Shown here: in pieces, positions 27,939 to 36,909 of the stretch
How positions within the stretch are numbered: position 1 is the stretch's first letter
How the letters are laid out: the number at the start of each line of letters is the position of its first letter
Assembly (NCBI RefSeq): GCF_000513275.1
Contig: NZ_CBVJ010000027.1
Coordinates: 62,001 to 126,000 of the forward strand
Direction: 5' to 3'
DNA length: 64,000 nt
Origin: Paenibacillus gorillae
GTDB lineage: Bacteria; Bacillota; Bacilli; Paenibacillales; Paenibacillaceae
The notes under the pieces: generated by a model
Databases searched by the model: none
The model's input: the letters and a program-made list of their open reading frames with translations, nothing else
What the model was told of the DNA's origin: nothing
Translations under genes and position numbers: made by a program

Positions 27939-28553
27939 ATGACGACAACTACGATTTATTTCGTTAGACATGGCCAGACTCAGTGGAACTTGGAACATAA
28001 AATGCAGGGCCACATGGACTCACCATTAACGCATGAAGGCAGGCGGCAGGCAGCCCGATTGGCGGATCGATTACACAATGTCAAATTCGATGCGATTTAT
28101 GCGAGCCCAAGTCCAAGAGCATTGACGACGGCTCAGATCATTTCTGGAAGTACAGCAGAGAACATCGTGAAATTAGATGAACTAAAGGAAATTCACATGG
28201 GCCATTGGGAAGGACAACACGTGCCGGCCATACAAGATGAATATGCCGAGGAGTGGGAGCACTTTTTTAAACAACCGCATTTATACCGTCCTTCAGGGCA
28301 AGGGGAGACCTATGCGGAGCTGCTGAATCGTGGGGTAGTGGCAGTGGAAAAAATTCTGCAGGACTGCAAGGGTAAAAATGTTCTTGTTGTAAGCCACCGA
28401 ATGACGTTAAAGACGCTAATGAATCACTATTCTGGTATGCAATTGAGTGATATGGGGAATTTGCCCGACGTTCCTTCAGCTAGCCTGAGCAAAATCGTAT
28501 TTCATCATTCTGAGCCAACAATTGAGCTCTACGGGGACAGCTCTCATTATTGA
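27939..28553 (+). CDS. Histidine phosphatase family protein
   Basis: This 204-aa protein has the phosphohistidine motif FVRHGQTQWN (His about residue 11) and the second catalytic histidine in VVSHRMTLKTLM. It belongs to the phosphoglycerate-mutase-like (histidine phosphatase, branch 1) superfamily. Usual substrates are phosphorylated small molecules such as alpha-ribazole phosphate or phosphosugars; none can be assigned here. ATG 27939 follows AAAGGAGGACAACAGC. It is divergent from the LysR gene. Confidence 0.87.
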   Translation: MTTTTIYFVRHGQTQWNLEHKMQGHMDSPLTHEGRRQAARLADRLHNVKFDAIYASPSPRALTTAQIISGSTAENIVKLDELKEIHMGHWEGQHVPAIQDEYAEEWEHFFKQPHLYRPSGQGETYAELLNRGVVAVEKILQDCKGKNVLVVSHRMTLKTLMNHYSGMQLSDMGNLPDVPSASLSKIVFHHSEPTIELYGDSSHY

Positions 28554-28573
28554 GTTGTAATATGGACTTTATT

Positions 28574-28599
28574 AGGGCAGTGGAGACACTGTCCTTTTT
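28574..28599 (+). terminator. Intrinsic terminator
   Basis: AGGGCAGTG (28574-28582) pairs with CACTGTCCT (28587-28595) allowing one G-T pair, followed by T's. Confidence 0.82.
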
Positions 28600-28722
28600 C
28601 ATGATTTATAAATGAATGGGCATTCGAATCGTCAGCCTGAATATTGCTCTGTCGATAGAATTGAATTACGATGAAAATAGTTTACTAACCATGCAAACAT
28701 TCAGAGGAGTGTAGTCTAATCC

Positions 28723-29436
28723 ATGAAAACAATAGGTTTAATCGGTGGAATGAGCTGGGAGTCATCGTTGCTTTATTATCAAATTATCAATCAGCGTGTG
28801 AAAGAAAAGCTGGGAGGACATCATTCCGCAAAGAGTCTGATGTATTCAGTAGATTTCGACGAAATCAAAACGCTTCAGCATCAAGGGAAATGGGATGAAG
28901 CGACAGAAATGATGATTGCTTCTGCACGCAAGCTGCAAAATGGCGGGGCTGATTTCATCATTATCTGTACCAATACGATGCACAAGATGGCAAAAGAAGT
29001 GGAGGAATCGATCCAGATTCCGTTGCTTCATATTGCTGATCCAACAGCAAATGCTATTGTGAAGGATGGAATTAGAAAAGTTGCGCTACTGGGAACTGCT
29101 TTTACGATGGAGCAAGATTTTTACAAGGGCAGACTTGTTGAAAGGTTTGGTCTTGAGGTTATAGTTCCTGATGAAACGAATCGAATGATCATCCATGACA
29201 TTATCTATAAAGAGCTTTGTCTGGGTACAATTCATGATGAATCTAGACAGTCTTATTTAAAAATCATCCATAAGCTTAGTCAGCAGGGAGCAGAGGCCAT
29301 TATTCTCGGATGCACCGAGATAACCTTACTCATCTCACAAGAAAATTGCGATATTCCTCTGTATGATACAACCAGGCTTCATGCTGAATCTGCTGTTGAC
29401 CTCGCACTGGAGGGCCATAAAACTCCCTTAATTTGA
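28723..29436 (+). CDS. Aspartate/glutamate racemase family protein (RacX/YgeA-like)
   Basis: This 237-aa cofactor-independent amino acid racemase-like protein has IGLIGGMSWESS at the N-terminus. The two catalytic cysteines lie in CTNTMHK (about residue 87) and LGCTEI (about residue 196). RacX/YgeA-type enzymes make various D-amino acids. ATG 28723 follows AGAGGAGTGTAG. It stands alone. It could supply D-amino acids to cell wall or secondary metabolism, but no link is visible. Confidence 0.85.
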   Translation: MKTIGLIGGMSWESSLLYYQIINQRVKEKLGGHHSAKSLMYSVDFDEIKTLQHQGKWDEATEMMIASARKLQNGGADFIIICTNTMHKMAKEVEESIQIPLLHIADPTANAIVKDGIRKVALLGTAFTMEQDFYKGRLVERFGLEVIVPDETNRMIIHDIIYKELCLGTIHDESRQSYLKIIHKLSQQGAEAIILGCTEITLLISQENCDIPLYDTTRLHAESAVDLALEGHKTPLI

Positions 29437-29463
29437 CGTGCTGCTAATCTTAAGTTGAAGCCT

Positions 29464-30373
29464 TCAGGAATACTTATTCATCATTGCAAGTAAATAACTT
29501 CTAAATTCCTTAACAAATGATTTAGGTTCTATGATTTCTAAATGGGTGCCGAAGCTTGCTAGAAATTGAAACCCAATACTGTTCTGAGGAATATGAAAAG
29601 CGGCTAAGAAATAGTCAGAGCTATAGTGTTCAATACTCTTTCGGCCATACCTTTCAATAAATTGATCTTTAATATTTGGGGAAATCAACGCTTTAACCGC
29701 AATTAATTGTGGCTGATATTTGGTTTTATCTTGTTCTAATACAAAATCTCTGGGTTGGAATGTAGTGCCATCCGTACTGAGATTATCGACCCTAGATAAT
29801 TTGAATGTCCGATATCCCTGACGATCTAAACAGTATCCCCTTAAATACCAGCTTGCTTCGCTAAAATGAAGCAGATAGGGCTCAACCATTCTAGTGGTTT
29901 TCAAACCATCTTTATCAATATAATCAAATGAAATGATCTTGTTCTCTGATATTGATTGCTGGCACGACTTTAAGGTTTGAAGAATCTCGGACCGGCCTTC
30001 CCAATCATAAAATGACAGTTGAATGGAACCTTTTCTAGATGACGGGTTGACCATTGCTTCCATTTTTCTAATCGTTAATGCAACCTCTTCGCTAATCAGA
30101 ATTTTTTCCAATCCGCCGAGTGCAATCAATATATTTTCCAGATCGGAGCTGTTTAAAAGACGCTTATCAACCTTGTATTCCTCCATAATACCGTATCCGC
30201 CATATACTCCATGAACCGAATAGATTGGAATGTTGGATAAACTCAGCGTTTCCATATCCCGAAGAATCGTTCTTTTGGATACGTTAAATAATTGTGTGAA
30301 TTCTTTTGTAGAAACGAGATCTTTTTTGCAGCAATATCATAATAATTGAGATTAATCTCTCCACTTTTTCCAT
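29464..30373 (-). pseudogene. WYL-domain (YafY-type) regulator, frameshifted
   Basis: The main open frame (29464-30255) encodes the WYL effector part (YLRGYCLDRQGYRTFKLSRVDNL). The expected N-terminal helix-turn-helix is present just upstream in two frames. It starts at ATG 30373 (MEKVERLISIIMILLQK) and continues after a -1 shift as DLVSTKEFTQLFNVSKRTILRDME. The break is in an A6 run (six T on the plus strand near 30331); seven A would restore the frame. This family represses or activates an adjacent gene. The divergent VOC gene has an inverted repeat in its promoter. It may be a sequence error or a recent loss. Confidence 0.82.
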
Positions 30374-30404
30374 CGTCATCACTCTTTCTTGCTTATTTAT
30401 AAAT

Positions 30405-30424
30405 GGTGACAGATAGTTGTCACC
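30405..30424. promoter_or_regulatory. Operator-like inverted repeat between WYL regulator and VOC gene
   Basis: GGTGACA (30405-30411) and TGTCACC (30418-30424) are perfect inverted half-sites six bases apart. A possible -35 GTGACA (30406-30411) and -10 TATATT (30430-30435) flank and overlap it, so binding here would control the VOC gene. Confidence 0.65.
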
Positions 30425-30470
30425 ACTCCTATATTATACTTCCTTTATAACAAAAAGGAGGAATTACTCG

Positions 30471-30935
30471 ATGTCAGCAATTGTATATTTAAACTTTAAT
30501 GGTGAGGCCGAACAAGCGATTGATTTTTATGCGGAGGCTTTAAGCGCGAAGGAAGTCAAAAAAGTTAAATTCAATGATATCCCGCAAGATCCAAATTATC
30601 CATTGCCGGAAAATGAATTAAATATGATCATGGAATCTTCAATCGTATTTGCAGGCGGGAAAATCATGATGTCCGATATTTTGCCTTCCATGACGGCGGT
30701 TACAGGGGAAGTCGTGAAAGGAAACAATGTCATGATCAGTGTAATTAATGAAGATAAACAAACGTTAGAACAATACTTTAGCCAGTTGTCCGTCGGTGGC
30801 CATGTTGTGATGCCGTTGTCGGAGGTACCTTGGTCATCGTGCTTTGGAATGCTAGTGGATAAGTACGGGGTATCCTGGAAATTTAACAGTGACGCTGACA
30901 AGTTTCTTGATCATGTCATTTCAAATAAACGTTAA
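30471..30935 (+). CDS. PhnB-like VOC family protein
   Basis: This 154-aa protein of the PhnB/DUF (3-demethylubiquinone methyltransferase-like) VOC group has YLNFNGEAEQAIDFYAEAL at the start and MLVDKYGVSWKFN at the end. The start is ATG 30471 with AAAGGAGG upstream; the frame opens earlier (30417) but without support. It is divergent from the broken WYL regulator and shares its operator region. The biochemical role is unknown for most of the family. Confidence 0.82.
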   Translation: MSAIVYLNFNGEAEQAIDFYAEALSAKEVKKVKFNDIPQDPNYPLPENELNMIMESSIVFAGGKIMMSDILPSMTAVTGEVVKGNNVMISVINEDKQTLEQYFSQLSVGGHVVMPLSEVPWSSCFGMLVDKYGVSWKFNSDADKFLDHVISNKR

Positions 30936-30983
30936 TACTTTCCACAAAAATTTTATTTCTCCCATAAAAAGGTAATGAAAATA

Positions 30984-31030
30984 AGCTCCGAATCGGCTTG
31001 AATGGAAAACCCATTTACCGATTGGGAGCT
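30984..31030. repeat. Long imperfect hairpin
   Basis: AGCTCC-G-AATCGG (30984-30996) pairs with CCGATT-G-GGAGCT (31018-31030) with one mismatch, and an inner AATGG/CCATT pair extends it. It lies between convergent genes and ahead of the terminator at 31056. Confidence 0.5.
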
Positions 31031-31055
31031 GTTGTGCATAGATCGCATACACAAT

Positions 31056-31085
31056 AAAGGGTCATCCAATAAAGGATGGCCCTTT
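31056..31085. terminator. Bidirectional terminator
   Basis: A 12-bp stem (31056-31067 with 31074-31085, one T-G pair) lies between the VOC gene (+) and a GNAT gene (-). The arms begin AAAGGG and end CCCTTT. Confidence 0.72.
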
Positions 31086-31092
31086 GCTTACC

Positions 31093-31593
31093 TTAAAGAT
31101 AATTGAAAGTAGCAAGTACTTTCTCATAGATATCGATTTGATTTTTGTGATTGTCAAAGCCACTGCTTATTTTATTAAAACCATGTTTATTCCAAAATGA
31201 AGCCCCTTTAATGTTTCCAAATTGAACACATAATCTGACTTTATCTATATTGTGTTCTTTTAGTTTTTCTTCCAATAATTCTATTGCAATCGTCCCGATC
31301 CCATTTCTTTCATGCTCATTATGGATTATTAATAGTCCAATCCAAGTGCAATTATCATGTGGATTTTGAGGGAGATACGTAACTAAGCCAACACATTCGG
31401 CATCCTTCTTTAAATGAAACATTTTTTCGCCATATTCAACATTTCTGTTGTTCTCTTCAATGATATCTTCATCAGTTAGTGATTCCTTCCCAACTACTAA
31501 ATTGTTGAACAACGGCTGTGAATTCATAATCGTTTTTTGAATCTCCAAGTTTTCACTGTTTAAAGGGTCACTTACTGGAATTAAGTTAATCAA
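31093..31593 (-). CDS. GNAT family N-acetyltransferase
   Basis: An acetyltransferase with TWIGLLIIHNEHERNGIGTIAIELLEEKL (acetyl-CoA site, R/H-x-x-G-I-G-T) and a C-terminal GNIKGASFWNKHGF block. The start proposed is TTG 31593 (LINLIPVSDP) with AGGAAGGTG seven bases upstream; the frame opens at 31644 without a ribosome site. The gene is clearly AT-richer than the window average, as is the ArsR gene 64 bp upstream, suggesting a shared, possibly acquired origin. Acceptor unknown. Confidence 0.82.
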   Translation of the reverse strand: MINLIPVSDPLNSENLEIQKTIMNSQPLFNNLVVGKESLTDEDIIEENNRNVEYGEKMFHLKKDAECVGLVTYLPQNPHDNCTWIGLLIIHNEHERNGIGTIAIELLEEKLKEHNIDKVRLCVQFGNIKGASFWNKHGFNKISSGFDNHKNQIDIYEKVLATFNYL

Positions 31594-31657
31594 GTAGTAC
31601 ACCTTCCTTATCGACTTGTTTCGTAATAGCGTTGTTGCAGTCATATATCAAATGAAT

Positions 31658-32263
31658 TCACTTTAACACATCCCACCTTGCCCACATTTCAGGTGGATTT
31701 AACTCATAGATTTGATTTTCTCGAAACATGAATTGGTGCATAATAAATTCTCTGCGTATGGTTGCGAAATCATCGTGATAATTCATAATAAACGCATTGA
31801 TTTCCTTTTCACTGTATTTATGTCCTTTATCTAACCGAGAAACAAGGTTTTCTAATACGATTAACTTTTTCTTGAGTTGGACAGGGATACTCCTGATTTT
31901 TCCATTTGATGTGAAGAAGTTTTTAATAACTGATTCTTTAAGTCGCTTGTTCTTATCATCCATTTCCTCTGCACCCCCTAAAATATTCGCGTTTTTGTAG
32001 ATTAAATCCACAGAAACAGTAGCATTATTTTTTATGAAGTAGTGATTTAAAGAAAAAAAGATCGTATTTTTATCTCTTCTCTCATTAATTAAGCTCGCCT
32101 CACGCAATTTAGTGGCGTGATGTGTGATCGTAGCGGGGGTGACACCTAGTTTTTCTGCTAAAACCTGACCATTACGTTCTCCTTCTGCAAGCAATATTAG
32201 AATCTTTATTCTTGTTGGGTCTGCAAGCGCTTTATGATAATTGACGACTTTATCCAGTTGCAT
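31658..32263 (-). CDS. ArsR-type HTH regulator with DUF2087 domain (YdfF-like)
   Basis: This 201-aa protein has an ArsR winged helix at the N-terminus (ALADPTRIKILILLAEGERNGQVLAEKLGVTPATITHHATKLREA) and a C-terminal DUF2087 module (VLENLVSRLDKGHKYSEKEINAFIMNYHDDFATIRREFI). This is the B. subtilis YdfF type. It has no metal-binding CxC motif of arsenic sensors. It is likely autoregulated through the ATCTAAT inverted repeats upstream. The downstream GNAT gene is probably in the same transcript. Confidence 0.85.
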   Translation of the reverse strand: MQLDKVVNYHKALADPTRIKILILLAEGERNGQVLAEKLGVTPATITHHATKLREASLINERRDKNTIFFSLNHYFIKNNATVSVDLIYKNANILGGAEEMDDKNKRLKESVIKNFFTSNGKIRSIPVQLKKKLIVLENLVSRLDKGHKYSEKEINAFIMNYHDDFATIRREFIMHQFMFRENQIYELNPPEMWARWDVLK

Positions 32264-32297
32264 TGGTTGTTCTCACCGCCAAATTCAGTTTAATGGA

Positions 32298-32326
32298 CAT
32301 CTAATTTAACAAATATCTAATTAGAT
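32298..32326. promoter_or_regulatory. Operator-like ATCTAAT repeats
   Basis: A perfect palindrome ATCTAATTAGAT (32315-32326) has a direct partial copy CATCTAATT (32298-32306). It is upstream of the ArsR-type gene and is a likely autoregulatory site. Confidence 0.55.
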
Positions 32327-32461
32327 GATATTCTAATCTTATGTAAAAATCAACCAATACCTATATGCGCTGCGGTTTTTTGTAATACGGCACTGCTTAT
32401 TATTTGTATAGTTAGTTCAGGAAGAGGGCAACACGGATATTATGAAAGGAGAGAATGCTAC

Positions 32462-33022
32462 ATGGGATCATCCGAGGAATTTATTGATTTTACGGAAGCA
32501 GCTAAATGGGAATCGTGGCTCGCGAGTCATTACGATCGACAAGATGAGATATGGCTTAGAATAGCTAAGAAGAATACAGGCATCCAATCCATCACCATTC
32601 CAGAAGCGCTCGATGTCGCTTTATGTTATGGGTGGATCGATAGTCACCGTAAAGGATTTAACGAGGCGTATTATTTACAGCGTTATTCGCCTAGGCGCTC
32701 GAAAAGTCCTTGGTCAATGGTCAACGTGCGAAAAGCAGAGGAGTTAATGGAGACCGGACGAATGAAAGCACCCGGTTATGCTGAGATTCGCCGGGCGCAG
32801 GAGGATGGAAGATGGGGTGCAGCCTATGAATCACAAAAAAGCGCGACAATCCCAGCAGATCTCCAAGCTGCGTTAGATAAGCATGAACATGCTCAAAAAG
32901 CGTTCAGTCAGCTCGATAAGACTTCTCAATATGCGATACTCCTGCCGCTTTTAAAGGCAACATCAGCAAAAAGTAGAGCTGCTCAGCTGCAAAAAGCAAT
33001 TGCGAAATTGGAAGTTAACTGA
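32462..33022 (+). CDS. YdeI/OmpD-associated family protein
   Basis: This 186-aa protein follows the YdeI/OmpD-associated family. It has the DEIWLRIAKKNTGIQSITIPEALDVALCYGWIDSHRK core and YYLQRYSPRRSKSPWS, which are its most conserved stretches. The C-terminal half is helical and Ala/Lys-rich. ATG 32462 follows GGAGAGAATGCTAC. Family members have been linked to envelope stress or polymyxin/bacteriocin tolerance in other bacteria. The role here is unknown. Confidence 0.85.
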   Translation: MGSSEEFIDFTEAAKWESWLASHYDRQDEIWLRIAKKNTGIQSITIPEALDVALCYGWIDSHRKGFNEAYYLQRYSPRRSKSPWSMVNVRKAEELMETGRMKAPGYAEIRRAQEDGRWGAAYESQKSATIPADLQAALDKHEHAQKAFSQLDKTSQYAILLPLLKATSAKSRAAQLQKAIAKLEVN

Positions 33023-33055
33023 TGAGCAAACTGTTGCGGTATGCTGGCCAGGTTG

Positions 33056-33883
33056 TTATTCGAATGTCTGGAGGCCCAGCTCTTTCTTGTATTGCAATGG
33101 AGTTTTACCAAGTACACATTTGAAGTCCGTAATAAAATGCTGCTGGCTGCTGTATCCAAGATCATAGGCCATGTCCGCCCAATTAGGATGTTCGCATTCA
33201 CGAATTAATTTTGCCGCATCCAACAGTTTATTCCTCTTTAGCTGCCACTTAATGCCCGTTCCAATATATTCTTGGAATAACTGTTGGAGCCATCTCTCGC
33301 TTTTGCCAATCCACTGAGCAACATCCCCGACAGTCTGCAACCGATCCGTCTCAATCGCAACTATGATTCTGTTAATGATCTCGATGTTAGGGTCATATTG
33401 GGGGTTTTGTGTGTGCAGCATTTCGGCAAGAGCACCGACGGCAGCATCGTCCTGTAAGGATAGCGTATTTTCAATAAAAGGCGGCCCAGCCTCGGCAAAC
33501 ACTTGCTCTAATGCAATCGTCTCGTTGTGTAAGCCTGTCATCGATTTTCGCCAAAAAGCGTGGAACGCACCTGGCTTAAATCGAGCGCCGATAATTCTGC
33601 CAGTATTGGCAGCCTCGTAATCCCTTTTATCTCGGAACGTACACTGGATACCTGATTCATGTGCAGACAGAAATATATCGACATAGGGGCGGTGCATAAC
33701 TTGCTCCGAAATGTAGGACTGACCAGTCGTATTATTCCAGCGTATGGTCCAAAAATGATTGATAAATGGTGTTAAATCAGCCGGAGGCACGTAGGTTTGA
33801 AAGATAATCTTCTCTTCGAAGCCGGCAGGATCCAGTTTACCTCCCGTTTTATAAATATCTGCGGATTTCTGTAATACGATCAT
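33056..33883 (-). CDS. AraC family regulator
   Basis: The N-terminal part (FQTYVPPADLTPFINHFWTIRW...RPYVDIFLS) is the small effector domain common in AraC regulators next to VOC or ADA-like genes. The C-terminal HTH is QTVGDVAQWIGKSERWLQQLFQ plus DLGYSSQQHFITDFK. ATG 33883 has AAGGG nine bases upstream; the upstream ATG 33892 abuts the ribosome site. It is divergent from the VOC gene at 33949, its likely target. Confidence 0.86.
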   Translation of the reverse strand: MIVLQKSADIYKTGGKLDPAGFEEKIIFQTYVPPADLTPFINHFWTIRWNNTTGQSYISEQVMHRPYVDIFLSAHESGIQCTFRDKRDYEAANTGRIIGARFKPGAFHAFWRKSMTGLHNETIALEQVFAEAGPPFIENTLSLQDDAAVGALAEMLHTQNPQYDPNIEIINRIIVAIETDRLQTVGDVAQWIGKSERWLQQLFQEYIGTGIKWQLKRNKLLDAAKLIRECEHPNWADMAYDLGYSSQQHFITDFKCVLGKTPLQYKKELGLQTFE

Positions 33884-33948
33884 GATCAACATCCCTTATC
33901 ATTGAAATAGAAAGTATATACCAATTGACCGAAAAGGAGTTTATAATA

Positions 33949-34383
33949 ATGACAAATACATCCAAATTACGTGGAATGGCAAATGTTAGTTTCTGGGCAG
34001 AGGATCTCAAAACTGCAAAAGAGTGGTATACGAAGCTCTTGGGCGTGGAACCGTATTTTCAAAGTCCTAATCCCGAGAATCCTGCTTACCTTGAATATCG
34101 GATAGGCGACTTCCAGAACGAACTTGGCATCATAGATAAGAAATATGCGCCGGAGGCAGCTAACTTGACAGGGAGTGGGGGAGCGACGCTCTACTGGCAT
34201 GTAGATGATATTGATGGAATGCTGGAAGAGTTAAAAGAACTGGGAGCTTCTGAATATGAACCCCGTATAGAGCGTGGCGTTAACTGGATCACCGCATCGG
34301 TCGTAGATCCTTTTGGAAACATTATTGGCTTGATCCACAGCCCGCATTATAAAGAAATATGGCAGTCTATTCATCAATCTTAA
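33949..34383 (+). CDS. VOC/glyoxalase family protein
   Basis: This 144-aa VOC module has MANVSFWAEDLKTAKEWYTKLLGVEPYF at the N-terminus and VVDPFGNIIGLIHSPHY at the C-terminus. Both are signature strands of glyoxalase/bleomycin-resistance-type proteins. ATG 33949 follows AAAAGGAG. It is divergent from the AraC gene, suggesting inducible expression. Substrate unknown. Confidence 0.85.
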   Translation: MTNTSKLRGMANVSFWAEDLKTAKEWYTKLLGVEPYFQSPNPENPAYLEYRIGDFQNELGIIDKKYAPEAANLTGSGGATLYWHVDDIDGMLEELKELGASEYEPRIERGVNWITASVVDPFGNIIGLIHSPHYKEIWQSIHQS

Positions 34384-34468
34384 TACACAAACGATACCTA
34401 ATTTTACCTTATTGCATGTATTTTTCACAAGATGCAGGATAATTAGAACTAGAACTGGGGAAAAAGCG

Positions 34469-34960
34469 ATGAGTAACGTAATATGGGAAAACCCATCAAG
34501 TATGATAACAGAGAGTATGATTAAAGAGGTTGAACACACACTGGGCATAAAGTTACCAGAAGATTTCGTGAAGATTATTATAGAGCATAATGGTGCGGGA
34601 CCAGTTCCAGCAGTTTTTAAAGTAAAGAACACGAGCAAAATATTCGGATATCTTTATTCCTTTCATGCGGGCGACTCCAATTTTATACTTGAAGTCTACC
34701 AAGCAATAAAGTGCATGCTTCCTGAAAAAGTTATTGCCATAGCAGACACAGCTGGTGGAGATTTTATTTGCTACGATTTCTCAGAGACAGATCCTGCCCT
34801 ATTATATGCAGAAATGGATGCACTGATTTCAGAGGATGATCTTTCGGATGAGGAACTGGAACAACCGGAGTTAGTTGACCGATTGAAACGGGAAGGAATA
34901 CATCCTCTTGCAGCAACTATTTCAGAACTGATTAACAGACTTTATGCATCTGAAGATTAG
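34469..34960 (+). CDS. SMI1/KNR4 (SUKH) family protein
   Basis: This 163-aa protein has VEHTLGIKLPEDFVKIIIEHNGAGPVP (residues about 20-46), the conserved opening of the SMI1/KNR4 fold, and GDFICYDFSETDPALLY later. SUKH proteins are common immunity proteins of polymorphic toxin systems, but also occur alone. No toxin is adjacent. ATG 34469 follows GGGGAAAAAGCG. A hairpin and a convergent gene follow. Confidence 0.85.
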   Translation: MSNVIWENPSSMITESMIKEVEHTLGIKLPEDFVKIIIEHNGAGPVPAVFKVKNTSKIFGYLYSFHAGDSNFILEVYQAIKCMLPEKVIAIADTAGGDFICYDFSETDPALLYAEMDALISEDDLSDEELEQPELVDRLKREGIHPLAATISELINRLYASED

Positions 34961-34964
34961 TAGG

Positions 34965-34986
34965 AAAAGCTGCCGTTACGGCAGCT
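34965..34986 (-). terminator. Intrinsic terminator of the minus-strand serine hydrolase gene
   Basis: AGCTGCCG (34968-34975) and CGGCAGCT (34979-34986) form a perfect stem; TTTT follows on the minus strand. Confidence 0.65.
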
Positions 34987-35005
34987 ATTGCATGAGAAAG
35001 ACAAG

Positions 35006-36001
35006 CTAGCTCAAAGTACACGCCAAGACTTTGTCTCCAAAAGCTTTAATATCCTCTAAGTAGTCGTAACCGGATAGGTTTGATCCCAATTGATTATACA
35101 TTCTAACGGCTACTAGCCGATGTTCGGGAATAACCAGACATGCACATCCTGTTTTACCAAGTATTTGGTATGACCCACTTGGCAATGTGTTGCCCATTTC
35201 TGAAATAGCTCTAGGCTTATCTTGAACCCACCAATAGAAACCGTTCCTCGGTAATGCATCATCAAGACTTGCGGGGCTCTGATTAGTTGCAGCTTGTTCT
35301 AAAACTTCTTTTGGAACAAGCTGTCTTCCATTGATGAATCCGCGGTTCAGGTGAAAGTAACCCCACAATGCTAATTCATGAGCACTTACAAAAAGATTCG
35401 TTTCTGCACCTTGCTCCCCAGCATACTCCTCATTTAACCATACCAAATTCTCTTCTTTATTCTTGCACCAGCTTGTTTCTTTGAAATTACATGGTTTGAA
35501 AACATATTGTTTCATAACTTCGGAAAGAGGTGCATCAAATATCTTGCGTATTAATCGTATAAGCATATTAGTGCCTACATTATTATACTTCCAACCTGTT
35601 CCCGGCTGGAAAAGCTTTTCATGATCATTTTTAAGTCCATGAGTGTGAGTCAATAAATGTCTGATTTTAACCCCTTTGACAGCATCCAGGTTTAAATCAT
35701 CCAAGTAATCGGAAATATAATCGTCCATTCTGGAAAGCTTATTTTGATATAATGCCAGACTAATAGTAAATCCAATGTATGATTTTCGTACAGAAGCGAC
35801 ATTAAAACGAGTTGAAGGTTTTACTGGTTGTATCTTTGAATTAGATACATAAGAGCCAAAATAGTTTTCAGATACGATCGTGTCATGATGAATAATGAAT
35901 GTAGCGGCTGCTGAACATGAAATCTGGTCTTTTATTTTAACTACATACTCATTAAGTTCACTGTATTTATTGCTATTTGTCTTTTCCGATCGTACCAACA
36001 T
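35006..36001 (-). CDS. Serine hydrolase, class C beta-lactamase/DD-peptidase-like
   Basis: This 331-aa protein has the SxxK motif SVRK (in FNVASVRKSYIG) and a YNN motif (in GWKYNNVGTNML), the nucleophile and YxN signatures of the serine beta-lactamase-like family. The third element (KTG-like) appears as LGKTGCACLV. No signal peptide is visible, so it probably acts in the cytosol, as many Bacillus esterase-type members do. It has its own terminator, and a Fur-like palindrome lies just upstream of its start. Confidence 0.85.
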   Translation of the reverse strand: MLVRSEKTNSNKYSELNEYVVKIKDQISCSAAATFIIHHDTIVSENYFGSYVSNSKIQPVKPSTRFNVASVRKSYIGFTISLALYQNKLSRMDDYISDYLDDLNLDAVKGVKIRHLLTHTHGLKNDHEKLFQPGTGWKYNNVGTNMLIRLIRKIFDAPLSEVMKQYVFKPCNFKETSWCKNKEENLVWLNEEYAGEQGAETNLFVSAHELALWGYFHLNRGFINGRQLVPKEVLEQAATNQSPASLDDALPRNGFYWWVQDKPRAISEMGNTLPSGSYQILGKTGCACLVIPEHRLVAVRMYNQLGSNLSGYDYLEDIKAFGDKVLACTLS

Positions 36002-36043
36002 TATTTCAGTTCACCCCTGATTTATATATCGATTATTATCTGC

Positions 36044-36061
36044 GAAAATGATATCATTTTC
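36044..36061. promoter_or_regulatory. Perfect 18-bp palindrome, metalloregulator-type
   Basis: GAAAATGATATCATTTTC is its own reverse complement. It sits 43 bp upstream of the serine hydrolase start. It resembles the Fur/Zur/PerR class of AT-rich boxes (AATGAT-ATCATT) but is one base short of a classical Fur 19-mer. Confidence 0.5.
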
Positions 36062-36243
36062 TGGAAGAACTGGACAAACAGCGAAAACGGGCGTTCGTTT
36101 ATTGTTGGAAGGCATGGATTGTTGGCAGAAGATGCTTTCAAGACGTTTTCAAAAATAAGGTTCTATCTCATTCTCTCTTTTACGTTCGTATTCGTACATT
36201 TACAATCTTCACCTATGCAATAAATTAGGGAGTGATTCATTCC

Positions 36244-36888
36244 GTGTCAAACAGAATAATAATTGTTGACGGTATGCCAGGTTCGGGTAAGTCAACAACA
36301 GCGGAGTTCATTGCAGGAAAACTAAACGCCATGAATATTGACCATATACTTTTTCTTGAGACAAGCCCCGATAATCCTTTATTTATAAATACTCCAGCTA
36401 TCGACTCGTTAAGTACGGATGAACAGGCCGATGAATTTACGACTAAGGTTACGACTCTTTATGCCGATTTTATTGAGAGGTATAAAGAACAGCAAACTGT
36501 AGTCATCATAGAGAGTCTGATCTATCAAGGTATTCTAAGTGTCGCACTTTTCAAAGGGATGCAAGAAAACAAAGTTAAGACACTAGTAAAACGTATCATA
36601 GAGATTTTGAAAGAGGGCATGAGCCCAGAAGTTATTTTTTACTTTCAGGTTGATGCCGAGCACAATTGGAGAAGAATATGTGAGTTTCGTGGACCGGAGT
36701 TTGCGAAAAATTGTGGTTTACATACCGATGAAGATTTTAAAAGAGCTGCTCAAGGCTGGTCTTATACCCAAGATATTTTTTGTGAATTACTAAATGAATG
36801 GAATATCCCTTCAAAAATAATTAGAAATTCCGATTATTCTTGGGATGAATATAACAAAGAGATATGTGAATTTTTGCAGATTGATTAA
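36244..36888 (+). CDS. P-loop nucleoside/nucleotide kinase-like protein
   Basis: This 214-aa protein has Walker A GMPGSGKSTTAE near the N-terminus. The GTG start at 36244 has GGGAG upstream; another GTG at 36232 overlaps that ribosome site. The rest is helical with aromatic-rich C-terminal segments. The fold is likely thymidylate-kinase-like, but the acceptor site is not recognisable. It is unusually AT-rich and is followed 21 bp later by a small zinc-ribbon gene. Confidence 0.7.
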   Translation: MSNRIIIVDGMPGSGKSTTAEFIAGKLNAMNIDHILFLETSPDNPLFINTPAIDSLSTDEQADEFTTKVTTLYADFIERYKEQQTVVIIESLIYQGILSVALFKGMQENKVKTLVKRIIEILKEGMSPEVIFYFQVDAEHNWRRICEFRGPEFAKNCGLHTDEDFKRAAQGWSYTQDIFCELLNEWNIPSKIIRNSDYSWDEYNKEICEFLQID

Positions 36889-36909
36889 AGAGCGAGGAAG
36901 TGCTGTGTA

